Assembly: GCA_914767715.1 (NCBI GenBank)
Contig: OU612070.1
Span: 15,517,501 to 15,581,500 of the forward strand
Direction of reading: 5' to 3'
DNA from: Membranipora membranacea
Taxonomy: Eukaryota; Bryozoa; Gymnolaemata; Cheilostomatida; Membraniporidae
Length of the DNA: 64,000 nucleotides
Within the stretch, counting starts at the first letter, position 1. Every line of letters starts with the position of its first letter. Both the position numbers and the translations under genes were made by a program. The notes under the pieces are model-generated. The model searched no databases and was not told where the DNA came from. It worked only from the letters and a program-made list of their open reading frames with translations. Below, one piece after another: positions 50,601 through 61,535 of the stretch.

Positions 50601-53600
50601 AGATACACCAACTCAATAGTGTAATCCCAATGTCAGTGTGGTTAAACATTACCTCTTCAACAGGAATATCATTTTCTATCATGTAATCGAGATCATCGGC
50701 TCTGCCTCCTTCACAAAACTCCATAGTTAATACTCTGCCAGATGTCATGTTCCAATATATACGCGGCACCTGTAACGTTAACGCGGGTTACTAAACAGAA
50801 AACAGCAATCGAATAGTAACAAACACACAATTCAAGGGTACACATGTGTTCAGATCATTCCAACTCCAACAGTTTTTCTATAAAAACTAATTTAGTTACC
50901 TGGGGTTGTAGCCATTACTCACTTAGCCTTAACTCAAAGGTTCAATCAAGTGTTTTAACAATATAAAAACACCAAAAAAGGCTATTCTGCATTTCTTTGA
51001 ATACGAAGGGCAGCCAATGAAGAATAAAGGCGAGTACTTGACGGAGAAATTTGAGAAAGCATATTATTTTGACTACCACAGCTTGATTAGTCTCAATACA
51101 AAGAGCTGAATCTGAGGCAACCAAACTGATTCAGGGCCTGACAACTGACATTGCTGTCTGAATAAATCAAGGTTGACCCGTTTTCTTTGTGACTAGCTGC
51201 CAGGGAGCAACCCACAATGCAGGCGAATTGAATAATCTTGATCTGATGTCAAACTGACCTTCAGAAATGGTATATGCTGAAGAAGCTCACTGACTCTTTC
51301 TGCATTTTTTCCCTCGCACTCAAAGTCAAGCTCCTGTGGTAAATTCTTCTTAGTCTCTTCTGCTAACCATAAGAAACTGAAGGTGGGAAATATCCAGGCC
51401 ACTGATTTAACTAGCAGCTGAAATATGGTAAAACCGAAGCTTTGAATCAAAAGCGACACAGATCTAAACATGAATTGTGCTTCACAGAAGTAATTCTTGG
51501 CTGATGGGTTGAAATGCCAGGGAAAAACGTCAAGGCTTGAGAATCGGCGATAGATAATAGGTCTGCATAGTTTACATAATCAGTCAAGTTAGCCTTGATT
51601 CAAATTAATGAAATAAAAAATAAATCACCCATCAAATGCAGTATTTAGCAAAATAACATGAGCTGTGGCCTTGGCTAACTGAATGTCTGGCTTGCAAGTT
51701 TTAAGCACGATCGCACCTACTAGAAGCAGGGTTACCCAACATTATCAAATAAAATTCCTCACTATTAGAGGTATTCGCCAACTCAGATATGTGATAAAAT
51801 CACTCTGTAATTAAACAAGGATCAATAGCAACAGATCACGCGACATGCGCAGTGTTATCTATTTAGATCTCTGTAGCTTCAGACAACCGATTCTACTGTA
51901 ATTGTCAGTTTGGTCTTTTGGATACAGACAATACAGGGACATAAACTCAAAAGTCTCAACGCTACATGTACAGGATATTTAGGACAGTAGCAGAAAATAA
52001 TTGTGGGTGTATTCACGCTTCTATCATGCCAGCAGATACTGATACAAGGTCCGCAAATTCAACAAGTGGTGTAAAATTTTTGAGAGATAAAGCCTATCTT
52101 TTGGCAGATATTACTCATTATGAGGTTATTTTTATATGTATATGTACAAAGTATTATATATACATATAAATAATGATAACCTATTTATGAATAGTATCTA
52201 TAAAACAATAGCCCATATCTATAAAAGCTTTTACATAGTGATATAACATTATATACATATATGCCTATATATATATGCCTTATATATATATATACATATA
52301 TCTAAATATATTATATTTATAAATTTATATAATATATATATATATTATAAATACTATTGAACCGTTATGTACCTCCATAGTGCTCATATCTATAAACGAA
52401 TGAGCTTTGACTCTGGGATGCTGGACTTTTATAGCTAATACTGTACCATCTTTTAGCACTGCCTTGTGTACCTGTGCTAACGAAGCGGTACCAATAGGTC
52501 TGTCATCAAACGATTCTAACTCATCCAGCATCTAACACAGAAAGAAAACATCAAATGTTATAAATATAATGCAAGGGATTGTATTACAATAATCGGTAAT
52601 ATTTGAAATATAACTTAGGTGAGCATCATAACTCAGAATTATTTCTAATTATTTCCCACTGTTCCTTTCTATATTCGTTTAATTCCGGGGTAGTATAAGT
52701 TATGCAGTTGTAAGGCCGCCTTTTTCCTATTATGTTGTGTTATTAAAACTTAGCTGTGACGCTTGTTTGGCACTTTGTGACAAACAGCTTACTATATTGG
52801 GGCTTCCTGTCTTGAATTTCTTCGGTGAAAAATAGAGCAATCTTCAAATTTAAAACTGTCATCTTCAGAATAAATTCTCCAAAACAACCAATTGACTGGA
52901 CAAAAAAACTGAACCTTACTCTGAAGAGCTGAGCCGGCATTGGGCAAAAGTGAATGAAGGTGATATTCTCTTCAAATTTGCCTCAAAATTGGGAAATCTT
53001 CTCTCCAGGTTTCATGAAAATTGACAAAAATTTGTTCTTCAACTTAAAAACAGCCAATCTCCAGTACAGTATGCAGGGAGCCCCTGTATTTAACAACAGA
53101 ACCACCACATGACAAGCTAAAAACGGTCTACTAACCTTCTGGCCCAGATCCTGTTTGAGAACTTGTAGTATTTCCTCTTTACTCGACTCTGGTGCTCGGT
53201 CATGCAGAACCTTCAGCGTGTTCACGTACTCCTTCGGCAGCAAGTAGTCCAGAGACCCGATATGCTGACCTACTTTTATAAAAACACCACCGTTCAGACA
53301 GCACAGCTTCAATAACTTATCAGCACTCCTCTGGTGTACCTGTAAGCATATAAAAAAAAGTAAGTTTTGAGTAAGTATTTCATAGAAATATTGGTTCAGC
53401 TAAGAACTTTGAAATGTGCAGTATGATATTGTCGTTTAAAATAAAATTAATTATGTGTCTGTCAATGCTGGGTTGTGATCACCATTACACCATTACAAAG
53501 AGTGATGCAAATGGTTAAGATACAAGGGACTGAGTTTCTGTTGAGTATGTATTCTACCAACACTGTATGTGCAATCTAAGGCAAGTTTCATTGAGCGTGT

Positions 53601-54473
53601 GTAACATACTACATACTACTACATACTTCAAAATATTTTCAAATGTACATCTGATCGTTAGAGTCAATTAAGTACAAATGCATTAACATGTACCAGTCCC
53701 CAATTAGTCAAATTTAACTCGGTTGACAAACCGAATTCCCTGTGATGGTACACACGCTAAGAGAATTAATTCACCTCTATCGATCAGAATGCAAAAGTAT
53801 ATCACATGATCAGTGTGTGTGAAACACAACTGTGCACATCAAAGAAAATGCTGGCCTATGAAGGTAACAAGTCCATAGGACCTGATACGCAACAATTGTT
53901 ATAAGACAAAGCATCAAATAAATAGATGTCATATATTAGTGGTTATAACTTACCTGCGACATGCCAAACTTGTACTCAACACTCTCCTCTGCAGGTAGTG
54001 CTTTCATTGTTCTCTTGTAATCCACAATGATCTTCATACCCTGAAAAGTCAACAGAATACTACAGTTGAAAGTATATATGACATCAAGTGTAATAATCTA
54101 CTGCTGTGACTGTGATAAAATTTGTGCTCCTTGAATTCCGTTTTAATTCAAAGATAATGAAATGAGACTTCAAACTCTGAATCATCGCCATAATAAGGCA
54201 TCTATTTTCAGAAGAACATTACCTAAATCGGAAGTGCAATCCATGAATTTTGCTAGATTGTGGCATTTTACTCTGTTACTTATTGTAGCCTACTAATAAG
54301 TATCCTCTTAGTTCTTGGTTAGATAGTTCTTAGATAGTACATACAGTGAAAGCTGCTCGGCCGAATCTGACCATACCGGCATCGTCTCCTCTAGATATAA
54401 TTGTTGCTCCTGCACTAACGCCACCAGCGGCCAGCAGAGCAGCGCTGACCTTACCCAACCTCAACAGCCACAT
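47660..54473 (-). CDS. ADCK1: ADCK1, UbiB-family atypical kinase (9 exons)
   Basis: Nine minus-strand exons, 54473-54345, 54040-53954, 53339-53136, 52531-52373, 51417-51259, 50769-50653, 49995-49849, 48696-48484 and 48007-47660, all phase 0, give 520 residues (human about 523). The N-terminus MWLLRLGKVSAALLAAGG with basic residues fits mitochondrial targeting or an anchor. UbiB hallmarks are present: KxGQ at 94-97 (IKVGQH), the Ala-rich loop GTASLAQ at 154-160 in place of a P-loop, Lys175 in AIKVQHP, HCDPHPGN at 305-312 with D307 and N312, and DHG with D329 as the DFG-like metal site. ADCK1 homologues act at the inner mitochondrial membrane in lipid or cristae homeostasis, and the catalytic set here is complete. 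It is head-to-tail with the DCST1-like gene, 568 bp apart. Confidence 0.92.
49175..49650. repeat. Foldback element with about 155-bp arms in ADCK1 intron 7
   Basis: The left arm 49175-49335 and right arm 49500-49650 are inverted copies. Both carry catagacttaataataaacc, ttaattgtggg, cattggaaggtgtagaagca and tactgtcc-ataatccagg-like blocks in mirrored order. Loop about 165 bp. Confidence 0.85.
50390..50402. repeat. Homopolymer G tract, 13 bp
   Basis: Thirteen consecutive G on the plus strand in an intron of ADCK1, so a C tract in the sense RNA, about 250 bp downstream of the exon ending at 50653. Confidence 0.9.
52195..52360. repeat. AT-rich microsatellite next to ADCK1 exon 4
   Basis: Long runs of (ta)n and atatat blocks, reaching to within about 15 bp of the exon 4 donor at 52372. 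Confidence 0.8.
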
Positions 54474-55269
54474 TTCACCAGTTCAATCCTTTAAACATCT
54501 GTGAATAAAATACATGAGATCAAATATCACGAGTAAGATGAATAGTTGGTGGAGGGACTCGTGTTGATGGTGGAGGAACTCGACATTTCCAGACATGATT
54601 ATATAGGGGGTGAAAACAAACTAGTGGTGTGTGATACAAAGCATTATACCAACAGCAAATGCAAGTCTTAAAACCTATGTTCACGCAGATTACAGTTGGA
54701 AAGTATGCAATCTAGACCACTGTCATGCAGGCTCGAACAAGGGCAGAGTGCATTTCATAACTGATCTTTGTAGCCTAATGCAATCACCATATGCATACAA
54801 GTATTAACTTCTATGCAAAACCAAAAGTCGACAGACATGCCTTTTGGCTGTGGACAAAGGGAATTTTAATACTTAACCAGTCCAGTTAGGTATATGGAGC
54901 AAGCAAAGAGTTAGGGTATAATTGCGTCCACTCAAAGTATGCTTGAGATTATAACTGAGGTATAGCAGGCCTCTAAGTTTCAGCCTCAAACCCTGTCATG
55001 ACTGCAATGAATGACTGTCACGCAGCCATCAAAAACAACTGCCAGTTGGATAGCTTTGTGGTCCCTTCATCGTTCTGATAAATTAACTAGTATGAATACA
55101 TCGCGGTCAGGCCTACTTCTATAAACAACCATAACAAATTCCAGTTGTATATGTTCTGTCATTACAGTCATTTCAAGCTTGCAGGCCAGTGTGCAATAAC
55201 GTGTTGAGAGGTGTCTCCTCCCATACAGCAACAAGCATGATGATTGATTGAAGTAATATCACACACTAC

Positions 55270-55490
55270 ATCCCGAAGAATGAGGCGGCAAATATTAGTT
55301 GCCTAAGGGGCTGGGCCAAAATATCTGCTCCAGGTTGCTCTCTTTTTGAAGGCAGGTCGGAGCACACCTGGAGGCCAACCAAACCCCAGTAGTCGATGGA
55401 CTGCAGCGGGAGTTGAACCCACAACCTTCAACATTTGCATGCTGAAGGGCCAGCGCTCTAACCAACTGAGCCACCACCTACTCCTGCTGG
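55270..55490 (-). mobile_element. tRNA-derived SINE (partner at 37091-37345)
   Basis: Minus-strand head GGTGGCTCAGTTGGTTAGAG with B-box GTGGGTTCAACTCCCGC, then CTACTGGGG, CCAGGTGTGCTCCGACCTGC, and the end GCCGCCTCATTCTTCGGGA. The order equals that of the plus-strand copy at 37091. Confidence 0.8.
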
Positions 55491-57539
55491 TGAAGCGTGA
55501 GCGTTGCAATGTCTAAAGACTAAACCGAAAATACATCTAAGCATGTATCCCTGGCTGAAGCAAAAAAACTTGTTAGCCTACGACCAACAAATGTATGGGT
55601 CTGATTGGGCTCCTGAAACAGAGGATCTCAAGATCGCTGTGCACCTCATTTGTAGTTGAAGCATGCTTTTGATTTCAAACTTAATTGAGTCAAGCAATGT
55701 GCAATATGTAGGCCTACTAGAGATTACTTGGTCCTCTTGTGCATTAGTATAAAAATAAGGCAGGAAGCTGTTGTTTATGTTGCTATTTTATAATTTATAA
55801 TGTCCTTATTACCCTTGGACCAGTTGCTGGGGACGGGTACGTGAAAATTCATAAGAAGTGTTGTTGGCAGTCTAGTGTTGTTATAAGACAGTCTTGAGAC
55901 GTTGTAAGGTAGTAGCTATTAGGGTATTGTAAGGCAGGCAGTCTTGGGATGTTTTTGCACCTCAAGACCCCTAAAACCGGCATCATGTTGACATCAAATT
56001 GACAAACAATACAAAATTAACCCTGTTTGGAACTGTACATAACATAAGATGATAAAAATTAAAGGTTTGGATGTATCGTCATCCATCTGAGTCTTTTGTT
56101 TGTGGTGTGAGGTGGATTGTTCTATGCATTCGGCCCAATGAAAGTCCTACGTGTGAGATGTCCCAAGACTGCTTTATAACATTTCAATACTGCCTCACAA
56201 CGTCATATGATATGACTGCCCCCACAACAGGTTTTATGAGCCTCACGCACCCGTTGCTAGCAACTGGTCAATATTTGCGTACACGACTGATAAACTAATA
56301 GTAATGTCTGCATGCCCGCCAGTAAATTGGGTTCCCTCTGGCACACCTATCGAAACAGGATCCAAACCAGATTATGGCAGAGGATACTATCTAATCCTCT
56401 GTCCATACATTAAACATAAAAGCTACCCATCCCATTGGCAACTTCTACAAAGGGTTGCTGGTATTGAAGTAGGCAGTGCAGTATCGTATGATGACCCACA
56501 AATCACAGCAATTCAACTATGACAAACACAAGAAAGTGGGACAGTGCTGCTTGAGCCCTACAACAACATTAAAGACTACAGACTGGAAGAAGCATAGGAC
56601 TGCCGCAGTCCTATGGGAAGAAGGGTGAGAGTGTTGTTGTGGCAAGGAGTTACTCCGTCCTTGGTTGTGGCATGAGTTGAGTCTGGTCAGCATAGCACTA
56701 TCTAATTATTCCAATACCTAGTGATTATTTTAATTAGTGAGTTGACTCTCTTTGGGTGAATAGTTGCTACTCAAAGGAAAAGATATCTCACTTTCTAACC
56801 AAAATACTAGTGACCGGCCTTGATCTAACTAACTAATGCAAGTTATGTAAAGTCAAGTCTTGGGAGGCCTTGACCTTTCATATAAAAGTGGAGTTCTTGA
56901 ACCAAATGAATTCCATTGGTTGTTCGTATTTTGTCGAATCCATTTTCGTCTATTTGAAAAGAAATATAAATCTTGATAAGCTGATGTGAGTTGTCCTCCC
57001 TTGAGTCAAAACGGCACAACTCCAAACCATGAATTGGCTTGCCCTCTCACCAGGGAAGGTGGTCTCCCACCCTCCCTGCTCTCACCCTCCCTGGGCTGAC
57101 TCCAATGACAAAGGCATATTAGTAGACTCCACAGTTTGCAAGGTCGGTTCCCTTGATCTAACTCTCTCAACTTCTCATAGAAATAATCAACTCCGTTATG
57201 AATATCAGCAATGCTCACTTGGTTTGTCTACTGCCGTCACTTACCCTAGCCGATTAGATTTAGGCTCAATTAGGTTTATTTGTACGACAGCGACAGATCC
57301 AAGATATCACAGTAGGTTAGAAGCCGATATCAGTACATCGGAATATACAACAGATCTGGATTACACAATCGCTATACGATATCGAAGTATCATGTTATAG
57401 CTGATTAGGTTATGGCAGTTCAGCATTCTGCAAATCACCACATCACATACGAAAGTGAAAGGTACCAAGGTGCTTTTTCTATCACTGTATAAAGATTATT
57501 GACTTACAGTTTCTCACCTTTCTCACCTAGCTGGCTGTA

Positions 57540-57725
57540 TCCTTAACGGGTAGCCGTTCTGCTAGCTCCAAATTCGATTAGAGAATGCCATCTGACCCTG
57601 TTGTTCACATCCTCCTGCTCTAGACCCCAACGGCTCATGTCTGACTTTATGGTGTCTTTCCATCGCTACCGCGGTCTTTCTCTCCTCCTTTTACCGCCAA
57701 CCACTAGATTGGTGACCTGGCGGAT
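57540..57725 (-). pseudogene. Fragment of a LINE ORF2 C-terminus
   Basis: The minus strand translates as KRRRERPR, a stop, then RWKDTIKSDMSRWGLEQED and VNNRVRWHSLIE, the basic R-x-R-W-x-D-x-I-x-x-D tail found at the end of many LINE reverse transcriptases. No RT core is adjacent, so only a fragment remains, with an in-frame stop. Confidence 0.6.
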
Positions 57726-58089
57726 ATCTTCCTCCTCTCTCCGACAAACAGTATCTGGCATAATTGGCTTTGATGGCACTGATCAGTACCACATACTCAG
57801 GATCATTGCACAGAGAATTCAAAAATAGGATAAAACTCCAGAACTTTGGCTCTTGTAATAGTTTGTACCTTAGTTAACATTCAATCCAATCAATCAATTC
57901 CCATAGAAATAGATGTATCACTTGGTATGGCAGGAAGGAGTTAGACTCCTTGATGGCAGTTGACCCCTGTTTTACTGGGGCAGGCAATTGAGTGTTGCAA
58001 TCCAGTTGAATGGAATAAAGCATTTCAACTAAATGGTTTGTTCACCAATAGCCTCTATGAGATCTATGAAAAGGTGCATTTGAGCAAGT

Positions 58090-59445
58090 ATTATTTCTGA
58101 ACATATAAGTGACATCGTAAAATAGATAACATCGCCTATAATCTTAACAGACAGGTTTCCGTAATAAACAGACGTCAAAATCATCTTTAGGTGCACATTG
58201 CAGCTGGAGAGGATAACCAGAGTATCAACTTTATTTAAACTTTCTGATCCTTTCACATGTAACAAAACCCGTTGGTTATAATACCTGTTTGGCCTTTGGG
58301 TAGTCTTTAATCGCTGGAGAGTCCAATTTAGGTTCCTGACACCAAACAAAGAACATTCAGCTTTTTCTGCATGATCAGCAACTAATTCAAATTTTGCAAG
58401 AATACATTTTCGGTAGTCCTCATGGTTTTCGTAGACCACTAGCCCCTCATCATCAAAATGAAGACCTTCTCCAGAATATGTCATTGATGGTAAAAAGAGG
58501 CTATAATGATGCAGATGATTCAAATGATTGATTCATGATTCAAATCCTCAAAACTGAAGACGATCTCCAAAAAAAGCAATCGATGGTATAAAAGCCCATA
58601 ACGTTGCTGATTGCTAGATATATCAGTCGATAGTTTTCCGTTGGTAATAATATCGATAAAATACTGACCGATATAAAAGTGCTGGTTCATGTCGTAAAGA
58701 AGATATCCCCATATGTGACAAACATATTGAGAAAGTAACATATACGAAGGACATACCCAACGGATTTTTTGTGAGCATGACATTGAAATTTGTGTCTCAA
58801 CAGATTTTTATAAGATGCTAAGGAGTTTATTTTTGGTTGCAACAACAGTCAGGATATTCACTTAGTGTAATCAACAGTGAGAAAAAATTGAAAAATATTT
58901 ATCACGAGACAAGCAGCTCACACACTGAGACAATGACATTTTCATTTCTTGGTTAACTGTTCACACTTAGTTTGTCTATTCGATACTATGCACATTGTAG
59001 AAATATGGATGACACCATTGATAAATCTGATTATTACCAGTAACTTTGAATGGATCTGTTTACTTTTGATAGGTTAATCTAGTCAAACACCTGACCGCGG
59101 ACAACATTTCAAAAGCACAACCGATTTTGACATGAAGTAAAATTGAAAACCGATTTCAGCGTCTGTCTGTATTTTTTATTCATGATGCCGTAAACTATAA
59201 CATTCAGAATAGCATATGCATCGTCATGTAAAAATCTTGCTGATGTCTACATTGCCGCGGGCATGTCATATCTCCTTATAACATACAGAGGAATAAGGCA
59301 TGTCAGTGCGATGACTCCAATAATCATTATGTAGATGACAGCTAGTACTAATCCACGATCTCGGGGTTGGCAAGTTGATACGCTGCCAACTTTCCTCATA
59401 GTTAAGAGTTCTTTCAATGTAAGAGGCATGGTAACAAGCATAACA
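58090..59445. repeat. Inverted duplication, arm A (GPCR 3' half and flank)
   Basis: The sequence matches 60150-61535 in reverse orientation. Shared blocks include the last three helices of the GPCR, ttatcacgagacaag-like flank, gatgataagaatc-free intergenic sequence and gtgcacattgcagctggag near 58193. Divergence is moderate, with indels. Confidence 0.8.
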
Positions 59446-60146
59446 AGAACTGCTGGAAGAAGCTGCGCTTCATATGTGATAAATACTTTTCAAATCAAGA
59501 TTGTCTCTTCATATCTTCTTCTTTTGGTGCTATTTTCTTGTTCGATGGTGGAGTTTCTGACACTGATATCTCCCCAGTCAAATTCTTGTCTTTCTTGTGC
59601 TCTCCCTCCCCCTGAACCTCTTGTGCCTCCCTCTCCTCCTCTCCCTCCTTCACTTCCTCAACCTCCTGGGCCTCCACCTCCTGGGACACCTCCTCTTCCT
59701 CCTTCTCCTCCGCCAGTTGAGTGGCATTCTCTGACAAGCCTTCGGTTTTATTGGTTGGCCTTCCACTAGATATAAGACCTATCTCATTGGTCACATTGAG
59801 ACCGTAACACAACACATGCAGAAAGACAACCAAAACCTATGTTTCTCACAACTAAATTGGTTGGATGCTTGAAAGGATAGCACAGCGCAATGTATCGCTC
59901 GAAGCAGCCTAGAGCTGTGATGTAGTAGCGTATATGTGTACTACTCCGAATGCAGGTAACCCAGAGCGCATCTGCGTACAGGCTTTCAGGCTTGTGCAGC
60001 TCATAGAGGCCGAAATCATCAACAACATTCAATGAGCTGAAGTATATGTCAGCCAATGCCATGGCCACCAGAACTTTACCATTAGGTTTACACCAGAGTC
60101 CAGATATTTTTAGCAATGACCCAGCGTGCAGAATATTCGCCACCAT
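59109..60146 (-). pseudogene. Class A GPCR pseudogene, 5'-truncated
   Basis: On the minus strand the copy starts inside helix 1 (NILHAGSLLKISGLW), then helix 2 (KVLVAMALADIYFSSLNVV), WVTC, helix 3 ending FERYIALCYP (the DRY-like box). A 14-bp deletion near 59838 relative to the copy at 63565 breaks the frame in helix 4. Downstream is a glutamate-rich loop (about 59520-59760), then helix 5 (LLPAVLVMLVTMPLTLKELL) and helix 6 (GLVLAVIYIMIIGVIALTC), a stop at 59247-59249 where the sister copy has an Arg codon, and helix 7 with NVIVYG. The first part of helix 1 and the N-terminus are replaced by the inverted arm B at 60147. Confidence 0.85.
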
Positions 60147-60471
60147 TGCAATGCCACTTACATTGAAGGAACTGATAACTATGAGGAAAGTTGGTAGCGT
60201 ATCAACCCGCCAACCTAGAGATCATGGATTAGTATTAGCTGTCATCTACACAATGGTTATTGGCGTTATCGTACTCACTTGTCTCGTTCCTTTGTACGTT
60301 ATGAGGAAATCTGGCATGCCAGCAGAAATGAGGACACCAGCATATTTTTTCCATGACGATGCATATGCTATTTTGAATGTTATCGTTTACGGCATCATTA
60401 ATAAACAATACATACAGACGCTGAAATCGGTTTTCAATTTTACTTCATGTCAAAATCGATTGTGCTTTTGA
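60147..60471 (+). pseudogene. GPCR 3'-half duplicate (helices 5 end to 7)
   Basis: An open plus-strand frame begins at the inversion point with AMPLTLKELITMRKVGSVST, covers helix 6 (GLVLAVIYTMVIGVIVLTC) and helix 7 (DAYAILNVIVYGIINKQY, an NPxxY-like NVIVY), and ends with a short tail and a stop at 60469-60471. Helices 1-4 are missing, so it cannot be a complete receptor. The frame is intact, unlike the minus-strand copy. Confidence 0.8.
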
Positions 60472-61535
60472 AATGGTGCCTAAGGTCAGGTGTTTTACTA
60501 AACTAACCTATCACAAGTTTTCAGATCCAAAAATACTGGCCATAACCAGATTTATCAATGTTGTCATTCATTACCGTAATGATAACTTATAAGGGGTATC
60601 TTTTTATTTTGGATACTGAAAGCCATACTAAGCGTAAACAGTTTACGAATAAATGAAATGTCATTGTCTCAGTGTGTGAGTTTCTCGTCTCGTGATAAAT
60701 ATTTTCAATTTGTCTCACCATTGATTACACATAGTGAATGTCCTGACTGATATTGCGACCAAAAATAAACTCCTTGAGGCACAAATGTCAATGTCATGCT
60801 CGCAAACAATCCCTTAGGTATTTGCGCATAAAGATGGACTTGGTATATGTTACTTTCTCAATATGTTTGTCACATATGGGGAAATATTTTATAGAACATT
60901 AGCCAGCACTTTGATATCGGTCAGTATTTTATCGATATTATTACCATCGTAAAAATACCTATTGCAATACACTGTATCTAGCAATCAGCATCATTACGGC
61001 CTTTTATACCATCGATGATTTTTTGGAGATGGTCTTCAGTTTTGATGATGATGGGCTAGTGGTCTACAAAACTCATGAGGCCTACTGAAAACGTGTTCTT
61101 GCAAATTTGAATTCATCGCTGATCATGCAGAGAAAGCTGAATGTTCTTAGTTTGGTATCAGGAACCCAAGTTTGACTCTCAAGTGATTAAAGACTACCAA
61201 AAGACTAGATCACTTTAATCCAATTGCCAGCATTCCAGTTGCTCCCTTCCACTGGTCACGCCTGCTGTGTGACTAGTGGATCAGGAGCAACTCTGAATGC
61301 AGGCAAATGGCCTCCCAAACTTGGTCTACCCAAACACCAACCAGGTGTTATAACCAACAGGTTTTGTTACATGTAAAAGGATCTTGTAGTTCAATAGATG
61401 TTGGTACTCTGGTTATCCTCTCCAGTTGCAATGTGCACCTGAAGATGATTTTAACGTCTATTTAATACAGAAACATGTTTGTTCAATTTATAGGCTATGT
61501 TTTAAATTTTGCGATGTCACTGATATATATTATAT
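60150..61535. repeat. Inverted duplication, arm B
   Basis: Mirror of 58090-59445. It carries one extra insertion, the hairpin MITE at 61205-61329, absent from arm A between gactacc and ataacc blocks, so that MITE arrived after the duplication. Confidence 0.8.
61205..61329. repeat. Hairpin MITE, copy B (partner at 34302-34415)
   Basis: Inverted ends ctagatcactttaatccaat and its mirror near 61310-61329, with inner pair gcattccagttgctcc and ggagcaactctgaatgc. It interrupts arm B. Confidence 0.7.

Larger units (their letters stand above)
54474..58089. other. Intergenic stretch upstream of ADCK1
   Basis: It contains a SINE at 55270-55490 and a LINE fragment at 57540-57725. Open frames at 56071-56522 and 57029-57400 show no domain and no exon borders. 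A short perfect hairpin (ggactgccgcagtcc) lies near 56598. Confidence 0.5.

Noticed and set aside
56071-57400. Series of plus-strand open frames
   Set aside because: They carry no recognised motif and cannot be joined by convincing splice sites. Possibly decayed repeat DNA, but unproven.
59335-59769. Plus-strand proline-rich open frame
   Set aside because: Antisense shadow of the glutamate-rich loop of the minus-strand GPCR copy.
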